Notes: generated by a model not told the origin, from the letters alone. Shown: positions 1 through 11,460, counted from the first letter of the stretch. The stretch is DNA of 64,000 bases from Stemphylium vesicarium (GCA_004380135.1 QXCR01000063.1:1-64000), one strand, 5' to 3'. Numbers and translations: made by a program.

Positions 1-101
1 AGTGTTATACGGGGTTCGGCGATACTTCTCTGTCCTGGTCCGTACTAAGGCAGGCGAGGTATTGTATGGCGGTAGGCCCGTAGAGTTGTCTGGCGACTAA
101 G
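1..101 (+). CDS. Possible tail of a retroelement ORF (5' truncated)
   Basis: The second reading frame is open from the window edge and ends at a TAA at 99-101; it encodes about 32 residues ending ELSGD. It is followed by about 80 bp and then by a candidate 3' LTR that starts after a purine-rich run, which is where the end of a pol ORF would lie. I do not recognise a domain in so short a piece. It could equally be a chance open frame. Confidence 0.2.
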
Positions 102-180
102 TGGGATAGTAGGTATTCGGTAAAGACAATTCAATTCTATATGAGCGATAGAATAACTAGTTGGCAATCTGGGTAAGAGA

Positions 181-478
181 TGTAACTATGAGAGTTGACC
201 ACAACGAGAGAAACAATGAAACCTTTCCATCCTTATATCCTCATCGTAGTCGGTCCTGGCATCATGCCCAGGTCCTGTAGTCACTGACTCCTCCTTGTTC
301 ATGTGAGGCCATGTCCTCACATGTCGGGGGTGGCATCACTGATGCCCTGGTCTTGGCGTGATGCCAATCACGTGATCTGCGCGCCCCGCGCCGATCATTA
401 TCCTTCGTCTCGTGCGACCGTTGGCTGCCAACATCGCATCCTTCGTTCAGGAGAGACCTTTGCTTGTTATCTGTAACA
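181..478 (+). mobile_element. Candidate 3' LTR of an LTR retrotransposon
   Basis: The segment begins TGTAAC and ends TGTAACA, giving the TG...CA limits typical of LTRs. Directly upstream (171-180) is a purine-rich GGGTAAGAGA that could be the polypurine tract. The element would extend left out of the window. Inside are three short inverted repeats (300-323, 332-346, 357-372), the last overlapping a CACGTG. Its base composition is ordinary, in contrast to the AT-rich DNA that starts immediately after it. No second LTR copy is visible in this window, so the call rests on the ends and the tract alone. Confidence 0.35.
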
Positions 479-739
479 TACTATTAGATAACTTAAGAAC
501 GAGTTCTAAAGAGGGAGGATAGTATTATAGCCTAGCTATACTAGATTACCTTAAAGTAACTAGAGCTAATTATTAGTATAACTTTCTGCGTTAGTAGGAC
601 ATATAGCGTAGTTACTATACTATATATTATATAACTACTTAAAGTGCTTAGTAGTCTTAGTATACTAAGTAGAACTAAGTAGTACTTAGTAATTAGTATC
701 TCTTAGTAGAACTAAGTAACTAAGTAACCTATATTTATT

Positions 740-932
740 AAGTATATAGCTACTAGATAGCGTACTCTTATAGTCGCTATATTTAACTTTAAAATCTAAG
801 AATTAGTACTTAATTCTTAACCTCTTAAGTTATTTATTAATCTTTATATTATACTTAATTTATCTCGTCTATTACGCGCCTAGCTTATTTCTAAGAACTA
901 ACCCTAGGACCCTCTAAGGACGGACCTTTACA
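740..932 (+). repeat. 193-bp direct repeat, left copy
   Basis: Matches 1850-2042 with ten differences, nine of them transitions. The differences are concentrated in the first third; the last roughly 110 bp, ending GGACCTTTACA, are nearly identical. Both copies end in CA. The pair may be the LTRs of a small degraded element (920 bp lie between them), or a tandem piece of a larger repeat. Confidence 0.7.
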
Positions 933-1849
933 AAGCTATACTAAAAGTAATAATATCTAAAAGCTAAATATAAACTTTTTAAACTACTAATAGCTCTTAT
1001 ATTATTACTATTAGTATTAGTAGCACTATTAAGATTAGTAATACTAAGAGTAGTAACTACGTTATCTATACTACTTAAGGTAGACTATATTATTAGTAAA
1101 TATGCGATACTAATAGACGCCGCTAGATAGTCTAAGGACTGCGCGTTAATATCCTCACCCTCCGCTTCTAGTTCTAACGTAAGGCAAAGCGCCTTCCTTT
1201 ACGCGCGCTTATTAGCCTGCGCTAGAATTTTCTTATTGCGCAATAACCGCGTAATTACTTTAGATAATAACTTCTTGTCTATATCTACTTTCGCTTAATA
1301 CTCTTTGTGAGTTTTATCTAAAGAGGCCTATAATATATTTATATATAACTAGCTAAGATGCGTACACTTTATATATTTAAGAGGTAAAATTAGTATAATA
1401 TAATAAGAGTAATTATTAAGAAAATACTTATTATAAGTAATATTAGAAATAAACTAAGTATAAAGAATTTCTTAAGCTAGATAAATCTAATATTTATAAA
1501 AATTAGATAATATAATAAACTTTAAAGCTTATAATAATGCGTAAGGTAACTCTATTTTTAAGCTAAGTAACTACTAAAGTTAAATAATCTAAGAATAAAT
1601 TCTTAGAAAGGGAAGATAATATTATAAACTAAAATTAAAACGCTTATAACTATGCTATATAAGTAAGACTAGGAAAGCGATCCTATAAAACGCTAACTAT
1701 TAGTAGTTACGTAACTAATTACTATACTAAGAACTATCGCTAAGAGTAATTACGACTACTATAATTATTACTAGAAGTAATTATAATTATTATAACTATT
1801 ACTAAGAGTTATAACCTACTATTATTAAAAGTTACTATAACTATTATAT

Positions 1850-2042
1850 AAGTATATAGCTACTAAATAGCGCATTCTTATAATTACTATATTTAATTTT
1901 AAAATCTAAGAGTTAGTACTTAATTCTTAAACTCTTAAGTTATTTATTAATCTTTATATTATACTTAATTTATCTCGTCTATTACGCGCCTAGCTTATTT
2001 CTAAGAACTAACCCTAGGACCCTCTAAGGACGGACCTTCACA
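1850..2042 (+). repeat. 193-bp direct repeat, right copy
   Basis: Partner of 740-932, in the same orientation, with the starts 1110 bp apart. The transition-biased divergence fits RIP acting on both copies. Confidence 0.7.
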
Positions 2043-2205
2043 CTTTATCTTAGAATTACTTAAAAGTAGACGCTTAATTAGATAAGAAAAAAAAGATAGT
2101 ATTATAGCTTATAATTATATAGTAAAAGATAACTTTACCTTAAGTTATCTCATAAAAAGTAAATAGAATATAGAGTTACTATCTAATAATAATATTATTA
2201 TAATG

Positions 2206-3341
2206 GGCGGGCGACAGCCCAGCGTACGACTACACAGTACGCCCATTTAGCCAAAAGGCTGGCACAAGACAACAAAGCATAGGCGTTGTATTGGTGTAGT
2301 TAGTACTTATCATCGTCATCTGAGGTCTCTTGACTCTCAGGCCTTAGCGTAGCCCCACTTGGGCGTAACGCACTCTTTTTCTAGGGCGTAGCCCATCACA
2401 TTATCAAATATAATTACTGTGGAGGATTACGAGCTGGAAACAGTAGGTTCAGGTTATCATATTGTTGGATCACTGCTCAAGTCACTTCGGACGAGAGCAG
2501 TGGAATATATACCCACATGCACGTGAGACACTAGTACAAAAGAAATGAGCACGTGACCGTACATAGAGGTGCTCGAACTCTAGGTGTACTTCGTTGCGAC
2601 AATTACTATACACCTGGCCTTGCCATCGGCTATCAACTCCTAGAGTGCTCCTAGAGCTAGCCCCTTACAGTCTAATATACCATCGCATGCTCATCAACGC
2701 GCCTAGTGGACGTGTATGATATGTGGGATCTCACGTAAGTTTGTATCCTTGTGACGCTGTAGACAGCCCTTCGCCAAGCTATGGAACGCAGCAGTCCCCG
2801 AGGTGATCCGAAATGTGTCAAAGATGATGACCGTCTGTTCGTTGTTCGTACCATGAGCTGTAACGCTTACGAAACTCATGTGGATTCGAGGGTGTTGTTA
2901 CGGTGGGGCGCTTGGGGGCCATTACCGGCGCTATTATTCGGCCGCTCAACACCAAACATCTAGTCTCCGTAGTAGTCATACCTTTAGCCTCTTCTCAAAT
3001 TCTGTCTAACGACACATTGGTTATCCTCTAATTGGAAGACTGAGTATTCGGTTCACCGGATGGCAGCAGAGAATAGACATGATCAAAGCAGACAAGATGA
3101 CTCTACCACGAGTTCCGTTCGTGCGGGGCTCGTTCGGCTATCGTCAATTAGCACATGACAGCTAAGCGTCGATCATTGCCCAGCTAGCACGACGGCGCTG
3201 TCTCCGCACACGTAGCCCGGTGCCGCAGGTTAAGCACCCGAGCAGCTACATTATGTATCGCATCGAATCTCCTAGGACTCTGTACTTCGAACAAACAACC
3301 TCTTTCATTGCTTCTAGTACTGCGATTCATACCCCATAACA
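2206..3341. other. Intergenic, with GC-rich repeat-like patch
   Basis: Composition jumps back to about 50% GC at 2203. The stretch 2203-2420 has self-similar GC-rich words (GGGCGGGCGACAGCCC, AGCGTAC...GTACGCC, GGGCGTA) and resembles an LTR or transposon end, but I cannot define its limits. From 2420 to 3341 I see only short chance ORFs and the promoter region of the hydrolase gene. Confidence 0.4.
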
Positions 3342-4681
3342 ATGACGCTACCTACCGAAGTGATCAGCAATCTCCAAAGAACTGTCGACGCAGCCTGTGC
3401 CGACCCCAAAACATCCATCCCAGGCACCAGTGTCGTAGTGGTTGGGAAGGATGGCAAAGAATTGTTTGCACATGCCACTGGCAAGCGGGGTGTTACCAGC
3501 TCTGAGGAGATGACGCTGGATACTGTTTTCTGGATCGCGTCTTGTACCAAGATGATTGCTGGTTTGGCATGCATGCAGCTAGTTGAGCAGGGGAAGTTGC
3601 ATTTAGACGATGGCGAAGAAACCGAGAAGCTATTACCTGAATTACGAGACTTGAAGGTACTGCAGAAGGATGGAAGTCTGGTCGAGAAAAAGAGCAAGAT
3701 CACACTAAGGATGCTCCTAACACATACCGGTACGTACCTAACCACACCAACTCACGCGGTTTGATTGCTGATGAGCCCTTGGGATAGCTGGCTTCGGATA
3801 CACTTTTTTCAATGAAAGCCTTCGCGACTATTCGCATCCCATCGGATTTGATGAATTTTCAGGGCATATTAAAGACATATGCCAGCCCCTCACCTTCCAA
3901 CCCGGAGAGGGATGGCAATACGGCGTCGGAATTGACTTTGCGGGCCTTGCACTCGAGCGTGTGACCAACTTATCGCTGAATGACTACTGCCACAAGAACA
4001 TCTTCGAACCGCTAGGCTTGAAGAACATCTCCATGTTCCCGAACGAAGGGATGAAGAAGCGGTTGGCCAGCATGAACCAACGAAGACATGATGGAACACT
4101 GATTGGGCGAGACCATCTTCTCCGCAAACCGTTGCTGGTGGAAAGCAATGAAGTCAAGGATGTCTTGAACAGTGGAGGGGCCGGCGCTTTTTCGACGCCG
4201 TCAGACTATGCACGTAAGTTTTGAACTCCCCCTGGTAACCCAACTCTATTGACATGACATAGAAATCATTGCGACCCTTCTGAACGACGGCACCTCCCCA
4301 GTGACCAACGCCCAGCTCCTCAAGAAAGAGACGGTTGACCAAATGTTTACCAACCAAATTCCACAGTTCCCCAACTTCGGTCGACAAGGCATCGCGGCGG
4401 CAAAACCAGACCTGACGAACCCTATTCCTGACATCTACCCTGTACAAGGTAAGCCACCACAGGGCTGGGGTCTGACGTTCATGCTGTCAAATGGAGGTCC
4501 GACGGGACGATCTAAGGGGACTGGGTTCTGGGCGGGGCTGCCTAACTGCTGGTGGTGGTGCGACCGGGAGAAAGGAGTTGGCGGAATCGTATGCAGTCAG
4601 ATCCTGCCGTTCGGCGACCCCAAAGTCCTTGGGCTATGGTTCGACGTTGAGACGCAGATCTACAATGCATTGGGAGCCTGA
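3342..4681 (+). CDS. Beta-lactamase-like serine hydrolase / transesterase
   Basis: Three exons: 3342-3729, 3788-4213 and 4263-4681 (introns of 58 and 49 nt), giving a 410-residue protein. It belongs to the class C beta-lactamase-like family (PF00144), which in fungi includes esterases and the LovD-type acyltransferases. The nucleophile motif S-C-T-K is at residues 67-70 in WIASCTKM. The first splice restores the family signature LLTHTAGFGY. The YGVG segment in exon 2 (W-Q-Y-G-V-G) supplies the expected Tyr. The C-terminal GLPNCWWWCDREKGVGG is typical of the fungal branch. No signal peptide is apparent, so it is probably intracellular. No biosynthetic cluster genes lie next to it, so an acyltransferase role in secondary metabolism is only a possibility. 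Confidence 0.9.
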
Positions 4682-5579
4682 TCATGTGCCAAATTAGGGG
4701 TGCTCCTGCTTATCTTAGTCGGTCCTTTTCTCTGACGTCGGAGGTATCCGGTCATCAACGATGTAGTTTGCGTCGAGTTCTTCGCTCGTGTAAGCATGTC
4801 TCAACTCTTCCTCTCGGCGCTTTCACAAACTTTGGATCCATCGATTCGACCAAGATATGCTGAGGTGGGTTCAGGACTTCGTGCATAGCGGGTCCCCACA
4901 TTTTGTCAGCCTCATGCTTATCGCCCGCAAAGATGGCGAAAATCGAAATATGCCTAGGTAGGCTGTGAAAAGTAATGCAATCGGTTAGGTATATGTTCCG
5001 CGGTTTCAGAACAAGTATCAGTCTAATTTGCCTCCTTGGGCGGTGAGCGAGCGCTTTGGTGCATAGCATGATGGGCCGATCCGACTGTCGTTGTCCGCAC
5101 GTTGACATGTACGAAGGTTTCGGAACCGTGTGGCCGCGAAGCTACGGGCCAATGATTGCTTGGATGGATCCGAGCTCAGAAAAATAGCGCCTAGACCAGT
5201 CCGAAGAATTGGTAGAAGCTTCCTTGCAAATCATTCGGGCAAATGTTATGTCCGAGCAACGCGCGCTCCGGGCGATGGAGTCGATGGAGTCGTGCGATGC
5301 AGGCATCTCACGCACCTAATAGGCATAGGACACATTCGGGGAACGATGGAAGGTCCAGAAATATTGGATCGCCCTTCATCGTCATTGATGGGCAGGACTG
5401 AAGCGTGCGCCGAGCATCCTTTGCCCTGCCACGCGTTAGCTTTCCCCGCATTTCCATGTTGGGAGGTGGACCCCAGCCGGCTGCGCGGGGTGTGCATATC
5501 AGCGACGCACTTGTCTCCTTGCATCGACCAAAACTCTCGTGCTTTTCCCTCTTTTCGCCAGACAATCCGGGCAGTAGCC
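4682..5579. other. Intergenic region / long 5' leader of regulator
   Basis: The plus strand stays open in the frame of the downstream regulator from an ATG at 5130, but residues before 5580 look like leader sequence. A minus-strand open frame (4755-5108) has no recognisable domain. No other gene is seen. Confidence 0.4.
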
Positions 5580-8416
5580 ATGAACTTCGTCGACGTGCAG
5601 CCAAAGTCGTTCCTCGACTATGCGTGGACATCGCCCTCTTCATCGGCGATGGCCGCCACCAAACCCTCTAAAACGAGCCGGAAGCAAAACAGGTGTTGTG
5701 ATCAATGTCGCAAAGGAAAGAGGGCCTGCGACGCAGCAATATTAGAGGACACACTATTAGAGACAAGCCGGTCTGGTGTCAACCCCACGGTGTTCCACTA
5801 TAGTGGTGAGCTGCGTCCTTCTGGAGGGTAGGTGCACTGTCAGCTGACTTTCTAGATGTCTACGGGCCGCTGGCCTCCTGTGGCAACTGTGAAAAGACAA
5901 AGAAGACCTGCACATTCGAATGGTTGCGTTCTCAACGAGTCTTGCAGGCTTCACAACCACAAGTGGCCACTGCGCCGCCACCAAAACGTCGGCGGACAAG
6001 TGAGACGCGGAAACGGAAAGGATCCTGCCAGTCTGCGACGACCGCAAAGCCGATAGAGGACGAGACCACAACCAATGACGGCATCCTATCCAGCATCACA
6101 CCACCCGAGCTAGGCGTCACATTTGGTGATTTCCCGTGTGGGGGATCTATATTTGCTATCGACCCTGCTGTGACTTTCATGGACGAGCCGGTGCCAAAGT
6201 TCGAGAGAGAAGAAACGAAAGACCTGCCGGAGCAAGTTGGCTTGCTTTCCGAAGAGAATTGCACTCTTCTCGATTGCGATTCTGGGAAGGGCTCTTCGTT
6301 AAGGACGTTGTCGGACATAAGCGATGATAAGCTTGACGACAGCCCGAAAGCGAATTACGAAGTCTGCAGCGTGCCATACCCGGAGTCTACCAGTACAGAG
6401 GGTACAGTGGCGTGTGTCAATCGGAAACGGCGCCGCCGCAGCTCTTCAGCATCTGTCTCATACGGTGCGCCTCCTTACCCAGCGATATCATATGCCAGCA
6501 ACCTCCTTTCATCGAGCAACAATGCATATCTGACTGAAAGCTTGCTGAGAGTCTATCACGATAGCTTCGAAAACGCGCTCGCTTGTTGGGTGACTGAAAG
6601 AACCTGCCCGTACAGTGCAAAGTCTGACAGCCTCTTGGCCACCAACGCTCGGCCTGATTGGAATCGTATCTACCACCGCGTAATCCGCCTTGACAGACTG
6701 GCATCGGCCATCAGAGGGCGGAGGCTCACACAGACCGAAGACCAAAAGGCGTCGAGAGCATTGGATCTTGCCGTCTTCTCTTTTGCATCACAGTGGGCAC
6801 AATCCGGTCAGAGGAGCCGCACAAAATATCCGTTCCACAGCACGTCTACCGATGGCAACAGCGGAGTGTTTGATGGCCAAGAAGATTGCCCAGCAGTTGG
6901 CGTCGATTTCGACCGCACCCTACAGATAACAGCATGGCACGAGGCCCGCAACGCACTGCAGAAGGCTGGGGAGGTGGAGTCTTTCCGGGTTGTGCTTGCG
7001 CAGATTATATTCGCATTGACACAAAAGCCTGCTGACACACCCGACGGATTGCTGGATCGAATGGCAGACTCGATGACACCTGAAGCAGTGGAGTCGGGTG
7101 ATGGTTTCGAAAACGTCCGAGGTGCATCAGGTCTACCAATGGATCAAGACATGGATGAATGCGCGGATCTCATGTCAAAACTGAATCTCGCCATCGAGGC
7201 TGATGGCCCGCCTGTGCATCTCGAATCAGGTCTCCGCCTCATACACTCATTGAGATCGCGCATGGCCGTATCCAGAGATACACGACGTGGCAGGTCTGAG
7301 CCTACGCAGGGTGGACGACAACGACGGTCGCCGACTATGCGTCTCGAGGATGCAGATCGTGCAACAGTCGACTTGCTGTTCTGGTTGGGTGTCATGTTTG
7401 ACACTTTGTCAGCGGCCATGCACAGGCGACCACTTGTGGTTTCGGACGAAGACAGTGATATAGTGCTCAATGAAAGCATACAAATGGATACCTCGGCTTA
7501 CCAGGAGACGACACCGGCCTCGACGACCGAGAGTGACGGTCTCTGGGATGAGTACTTGTTCGCTCGTCAACAGCAAAACTTGGAGCATGCCCCCACCCGA
7601 TGGCCATGTTCGTTTGAAGAAGCAGCAACCTCTCTCTGCGACGCTGCTCCGGTGAAGGTATTACTGTTCAGAAGAGTTTGCCGAATTCAGACGCTTCTAA
7701 CGAGGAACGCTCGAGGTACCAAGGTTGAAGAGGCCGTGAGGGCAGCGCTGGATGTGTGCAACCACTGGAATTCGCTATATGCTCCATTTATTAGAGATTG
7801 CATACAGAACCATGACCGACTCCCAGCGCGTGTTCAGTCGTGGTATGTTTGCGTCACTGGCCATTGGCACCTGGCAACACTACTTCTGGCGGACCTCATG
7901 GAGGTCGTTGACGAATCTGAACTGGGTAACGAAGATGCAACGGAACAACGAAACTCAAGTGACTTCATCGCCAAGTTCCGGGAAAACAACTGCCGCGTCC
8001 TGTCCGACCTGGCAAGCTGCGCGTGTCCACGGGATGATGCGTCCTTCCAACAGTCTCGCGAGTTCCATTTTGCAGTCAACGAGGGAGCACTGTTAACAGA
8101 ACCCTGGACTGCCGTATTGATTCGTGCGTTTGCCAAGGCTGGCGTGCTACTGCTAGAATCGGAAACCCTCCTACCATCCGACTTGGATCAGGAGGACGCG
8201 TTCCGGAGAGCTGATGACTGTATTAAGGCGTTATGGTTCTTGGGAAGGAAGTCTGATATGGCTTTATCGGCGGCAAAGATATTGGGAGATGCATTGAAGC
8301 AGCGGCGTAAAAGCGCCCAGGATCGGGTCAGCGATATGAGTGTTTTCCTGGAGAGTCAGCTATGGCACGACCTGGATGGTCTGAACGGGGCGTTCGATGT
8401 GGACTGTGAGTTATAG
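5580..8416 (+). CDS. AlcR-type Zn2Cys6 transcription factor
   Basis: Two exons, 5580-5805 and 5856-8416 (50-nt intron inside the zinc cluster), encode 928 residues. The binuclear cluster uses Cys 40, 43, 50, 84, 87 and 94. The spacing between the third and fourth Cys is 33 residues, far beyond the usual 5-12 of fungal C6 proteins. Aspergillus AlcR, the ethanol-utilisation activator, also has an enlarged loop there (16 residues) and shares the following C-T-F-x-W-L-x-S-Q-R block, seen here as CTFEWLRSQR. Basic runs after the cluster (PPKRRRTSETRKRKG and NRKRRRRSSS) look like nuclear localisation signals. The remaining roughly 750 residues carry the regulator body, including WHEARNALQKAGEVESFRVV. 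The start at 5580 is preferred because the in-frame upstream part is low in conserved-looking sequence. The target genes are unknown. Confidence 0.85.
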
Positions 8417-8822
8417 TCATGTAAATCTACTATTTTCTGTTCCAGAGATTGTGTACTCGCAGTGGTACGTTGTTCGTGAACAAGCTGGGCAGAAGACGAG
8501 GCATATATTCTTCTCTCCGTGAGTACTGAGATGGCGAAGAGGGTTTCATGGACGCACGATCCAGGTCACGTGTTTTCGCGTTGGTAGCGTCGTCTCCTGT
8601 GTCAGCATGTGCCGTTACATCACAAGCGCCCACAACGTTTTGGCTAGCCTCGACTGCCCCTCTTGCTCCCCCCAATGGGCGCGTGGCATCAACAGTATAC
8701 TATCGCTTCCTACCGTCCTATCCGCCATCTGACGTGAACAATTGGCGCTGCTCGCCACCAACACGCTAGGACGCGTGCAACGGTCGGCTATTCGGGACTC
8801 TGCTCTTCCCCACATTCGCATC
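8417..8822. other. Intergenic region
   Basis: 406 bp between the regulator stop and the nuclease start. It would hold the 3' end of one gene and the promoter of the next. No ORF or repeat of note. Confidence 0.4.
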
Positions 8823-11288
8823 ATGGGCCTCCCAGCGTACATGTCCCATCCTAATTTGAGTCGCGCTGCGAACTGATGAAATGGCAGCTTGTGGGACACA
8901 ATCAAGCAGCATGAAGAGAGTGTTCCAATTGCACAGCTAGCCGAAGAGCATCACCAGCATCACGGGAGACCTCTTCGCATCGCGGTCGACGAGGCCGATT
9001 GGCGCTTCAACAACCTTACAGCACAGCAAGTGTATGCGATCCACGATGGTGAGTGGCGGTTCCCTAATGACTATCTATTGAAACTAACAGGTGCAGCCTC
9101 CAATGAACAGGCATTCCAAGGCATCGAGAAGGCCATGTTCTATCGCATCTGCCGCCTCCTCACCCTGAACATCCAGCTCGTTTTCGTTTTCGACGGCCCC
9201 GGCCGCCCCTGGAAAAGAGGTAAAAGGGGACAAGGCCCTATAAAATACGAAGAAAGGCGGCTGCTGCAGGAGATGCTCAAGTATTTTGGCATACCACACC
9301 ATGAAGCCCCGGGAGAAGCAGAGGCAGAGTGCGCGCGCATGCAGATTCTAGGCATGGTCGATGCTGTCTGGTCACAAGACTCCGACTGTCTCATGTTCGG
9401 CTGCACTCTGTGGTTACATGACCATCGTATTGCGAAAGAAAAGGGCAATACAGACCGATCCAAGGAAAATACAAAGAAGAATGACAAGTATGCTCGTGTG
9501 GTACGGGCACAAGATTTGCAGGAGAGACACGGCCTAGATCGGGAAGGACTAGTCCTTTTCGTTTTGCTTGTGGGTGGTGACTATGATGTCAAAGGCCTTC
9601 CGCAGTGCGGACCTTCTGTAGCCATGCAGGCTGTCAAACAGGGGCTTGGCAAAAGTCTGTGTGCGTGTCTCAGTCAACAAGACTGTCATGTCTGGAGCGC
9701 AGAGCTGGCCATGTTTCTGCAAACTACCTCTCGAGGGCGAACCGTTCCTGTCCCCTCGACATTCCCAGATTACAAAACCTTGCAGAAATACTACAATCCG
9801 AAAGTTACCGCCGACCAAGACCTGCTCAGCAGATCGAGGCTGAACCTTGACTACGAACGCCCTATTCAAGAACTGGAACTTCTCCGGCTCACGAGCGAGC
9901 GTTTCAACATCTGGGGAAGACTATACATGAATTGGGTAGGGCCAGTCTTACTAACGCGCGACCTCGTCGCAAGAGAATCCTCTCGGTCGAAAGAGGTCAT
10001 CCATGGAATCAAGCTCGCTAAACAACGAACTAAAATTACCCAGGGTCAGCCGTTGATAAAGACTTTTGAGCGGAAACTAACGTTTTCACCCTTCGCGCTC
10101 ACAAGTCTATGTCGAGCTGAATTTGAAGGCGCACGGTTGGGGCATTGGAATGGAGATACAAAGGTCTTGTTCGACAAAAACCATCGGGTTGAGTGCGAGA
10201 TGCCGGAGTACTGGTTACGTCATGCCCTTCCTGATGGTGTGCTCGATCCATCTCAACTGACGCCCAAGCCCCCTTTGAAGCGCAAGCGAACAGACCGTGA
10301 TACTGAAGAAATGACCCAGGAATCCAGTAAGAAGCGGAAATGTAGACCGCAAGAAGACACCCCCTCCGCTTTGAGTAGGTCGCCTCAGCCTCACCAAAGC
10401 CCAAAGCGATCTTCGCCTTCAAAAAGTGAATGTGCGAAACCAGTCGATTCCGGAAGAACCTCAAAGTCCATGGCTACACTGGAAGTCTTGGACTTGACTG
10501 GGCTCTCCGAGTCAGATGACGAGGACACGCTTAGGGTTCCTTCGGGCTCCTGTTCAAAGAGTCAATCCGCGGTGATCTCCGCCAAGTCTCCTACGATCGG
10601 CTTTGGCTACCACGGGCCGTCTAATATGCCTAGTCCGACTGCTCCTCGGGGCAGATGGGAGGATGATCCCCCCTTTGATTTACCGGATCAAGAGGATGAA
10701 GAATTTCAACTTGCTTTGCGTCTTAGCATGCAGGACCACGAGAACAGCCAGCCTCCAGCGCCACGCAGGGGCAAGTATGATGATATCTTTGCAATGAGGG
10801 AAGCAGGCCGTGATGTACCCGGCTGGTCGATTTCTGATTGGTCGCGTGACCGGCCGGTACATCAGACTCCGAGAGCCGCAACTTATGAGACACCAAGTCA
10901 CCAAGTCAGAAGCGCTCCGCAACAAAGAAACAATTCTTCTAGGAGAGGCATTCATGCAAATGCTATTGGCACGGACCGATTGTCAGACCTCCCCGGGTTG
11001 CTTTCGCCCGTACTCTCTAACAGGACTACAAATATTCTACCACCGCCTGCCGAAGTCAACAACCTTGTCGCTAGTCCGAAATCAAGCGCACGAAACGCCG
11101 CTAACGCCCCCCCTGCCGATATTCGTGCTGCCAGACTTCGGCATTTCGAGACCTGTTCTTCCGCCAGCGCTGTTCCAGACACAAAGGATGCAAGATCTCA
11201 ATCGACTACTGTCCCGTTGGGCATACACAGGTCGTCTGCAATGAAGTTTCCAGAAGATATTGAGTATATCGATCTGACAGATGATTGA
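8823..11288 (+). CDS. XPG/GEN1-Yen1-type structure-specific endonuclease
   Basis: Exons 8823-8836, 8888-9048 and 9091-11288 (introns of 51 and 42 nt) give 790 residues. The tiny first exon supplies the required N-terminus MGLPA before LWDTIK; XPG nucleases need a free N-terminal Gly for the active site. XPG-N residues include AVDEADWRFNN. The I-region is EAPGEAEAECA (about residues 130-140) followed by SQDSDCLMFG. The helix-hairpin segment is GGDYDVKGLPQCG (about 219-231). A GEN1-like region follows up to about residue 430. Yen1/GEN1 resolve Holliday junctions in the nucleus; by family this protein cuts branched DNA. The long C-terminal tail holds a SUMO-interacting motif, LEVLDLTGLSESDDED (about 522-537), a ubiquitin-interacting motif, EDEEFQLALRLSMQ (about 593-606), and a terminal IDLTDD. 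The assignment to GEN1 rather than to another XPG branch is an inference from the overall pattern. Confidence 0.88.
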
Positions 11289-11460
11289 TCACATACAGCG
11301 AGCATGCAAGTGGACGAGCTCGAAACCGAAAAAAAGTCACGAGGAATGTATGTTAGGTGAATGTATACGTTCTTGTTTCATCAGGGCACTTCCTCGGCAT
11401 AGTCCAAGTACTTTCACAGTGCAAACCATCGCTTCAGCAACGACTGGTGCTCCTTATTCT
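11289..11460. other. Short intergenic spacer
   Basis: Only 172 bp separate the nuclease stop from the next start codon on the same strand; no motif stands out. Confidence 0.3.

Larger units (their letters stand above)
480..2205. repeat. AT-rich, RIP-like degraded repeat block
   Basis: About 1.7 kb made almost wholly of A and T, rich in TA steps and CTAAGTA-like words, with stops in all frames and no ORF of note. A sharp change in composition marks both ends. Ascomycetes inactivate repeated DNA by RIP (C-to-T, mainly at CpA), which yields such blocks. Islands of less AT-rich sequence remain (for example 1117-1260), probably remnants of the original element. I see no gene here. Confidence 0.75.

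Noticed and set aside
4755..5108. 117-codon minus-strand open frame
   Set aside because: No domain, no intron links and no conserved-looking motif; it lies in the leader region of the downstream regulator.
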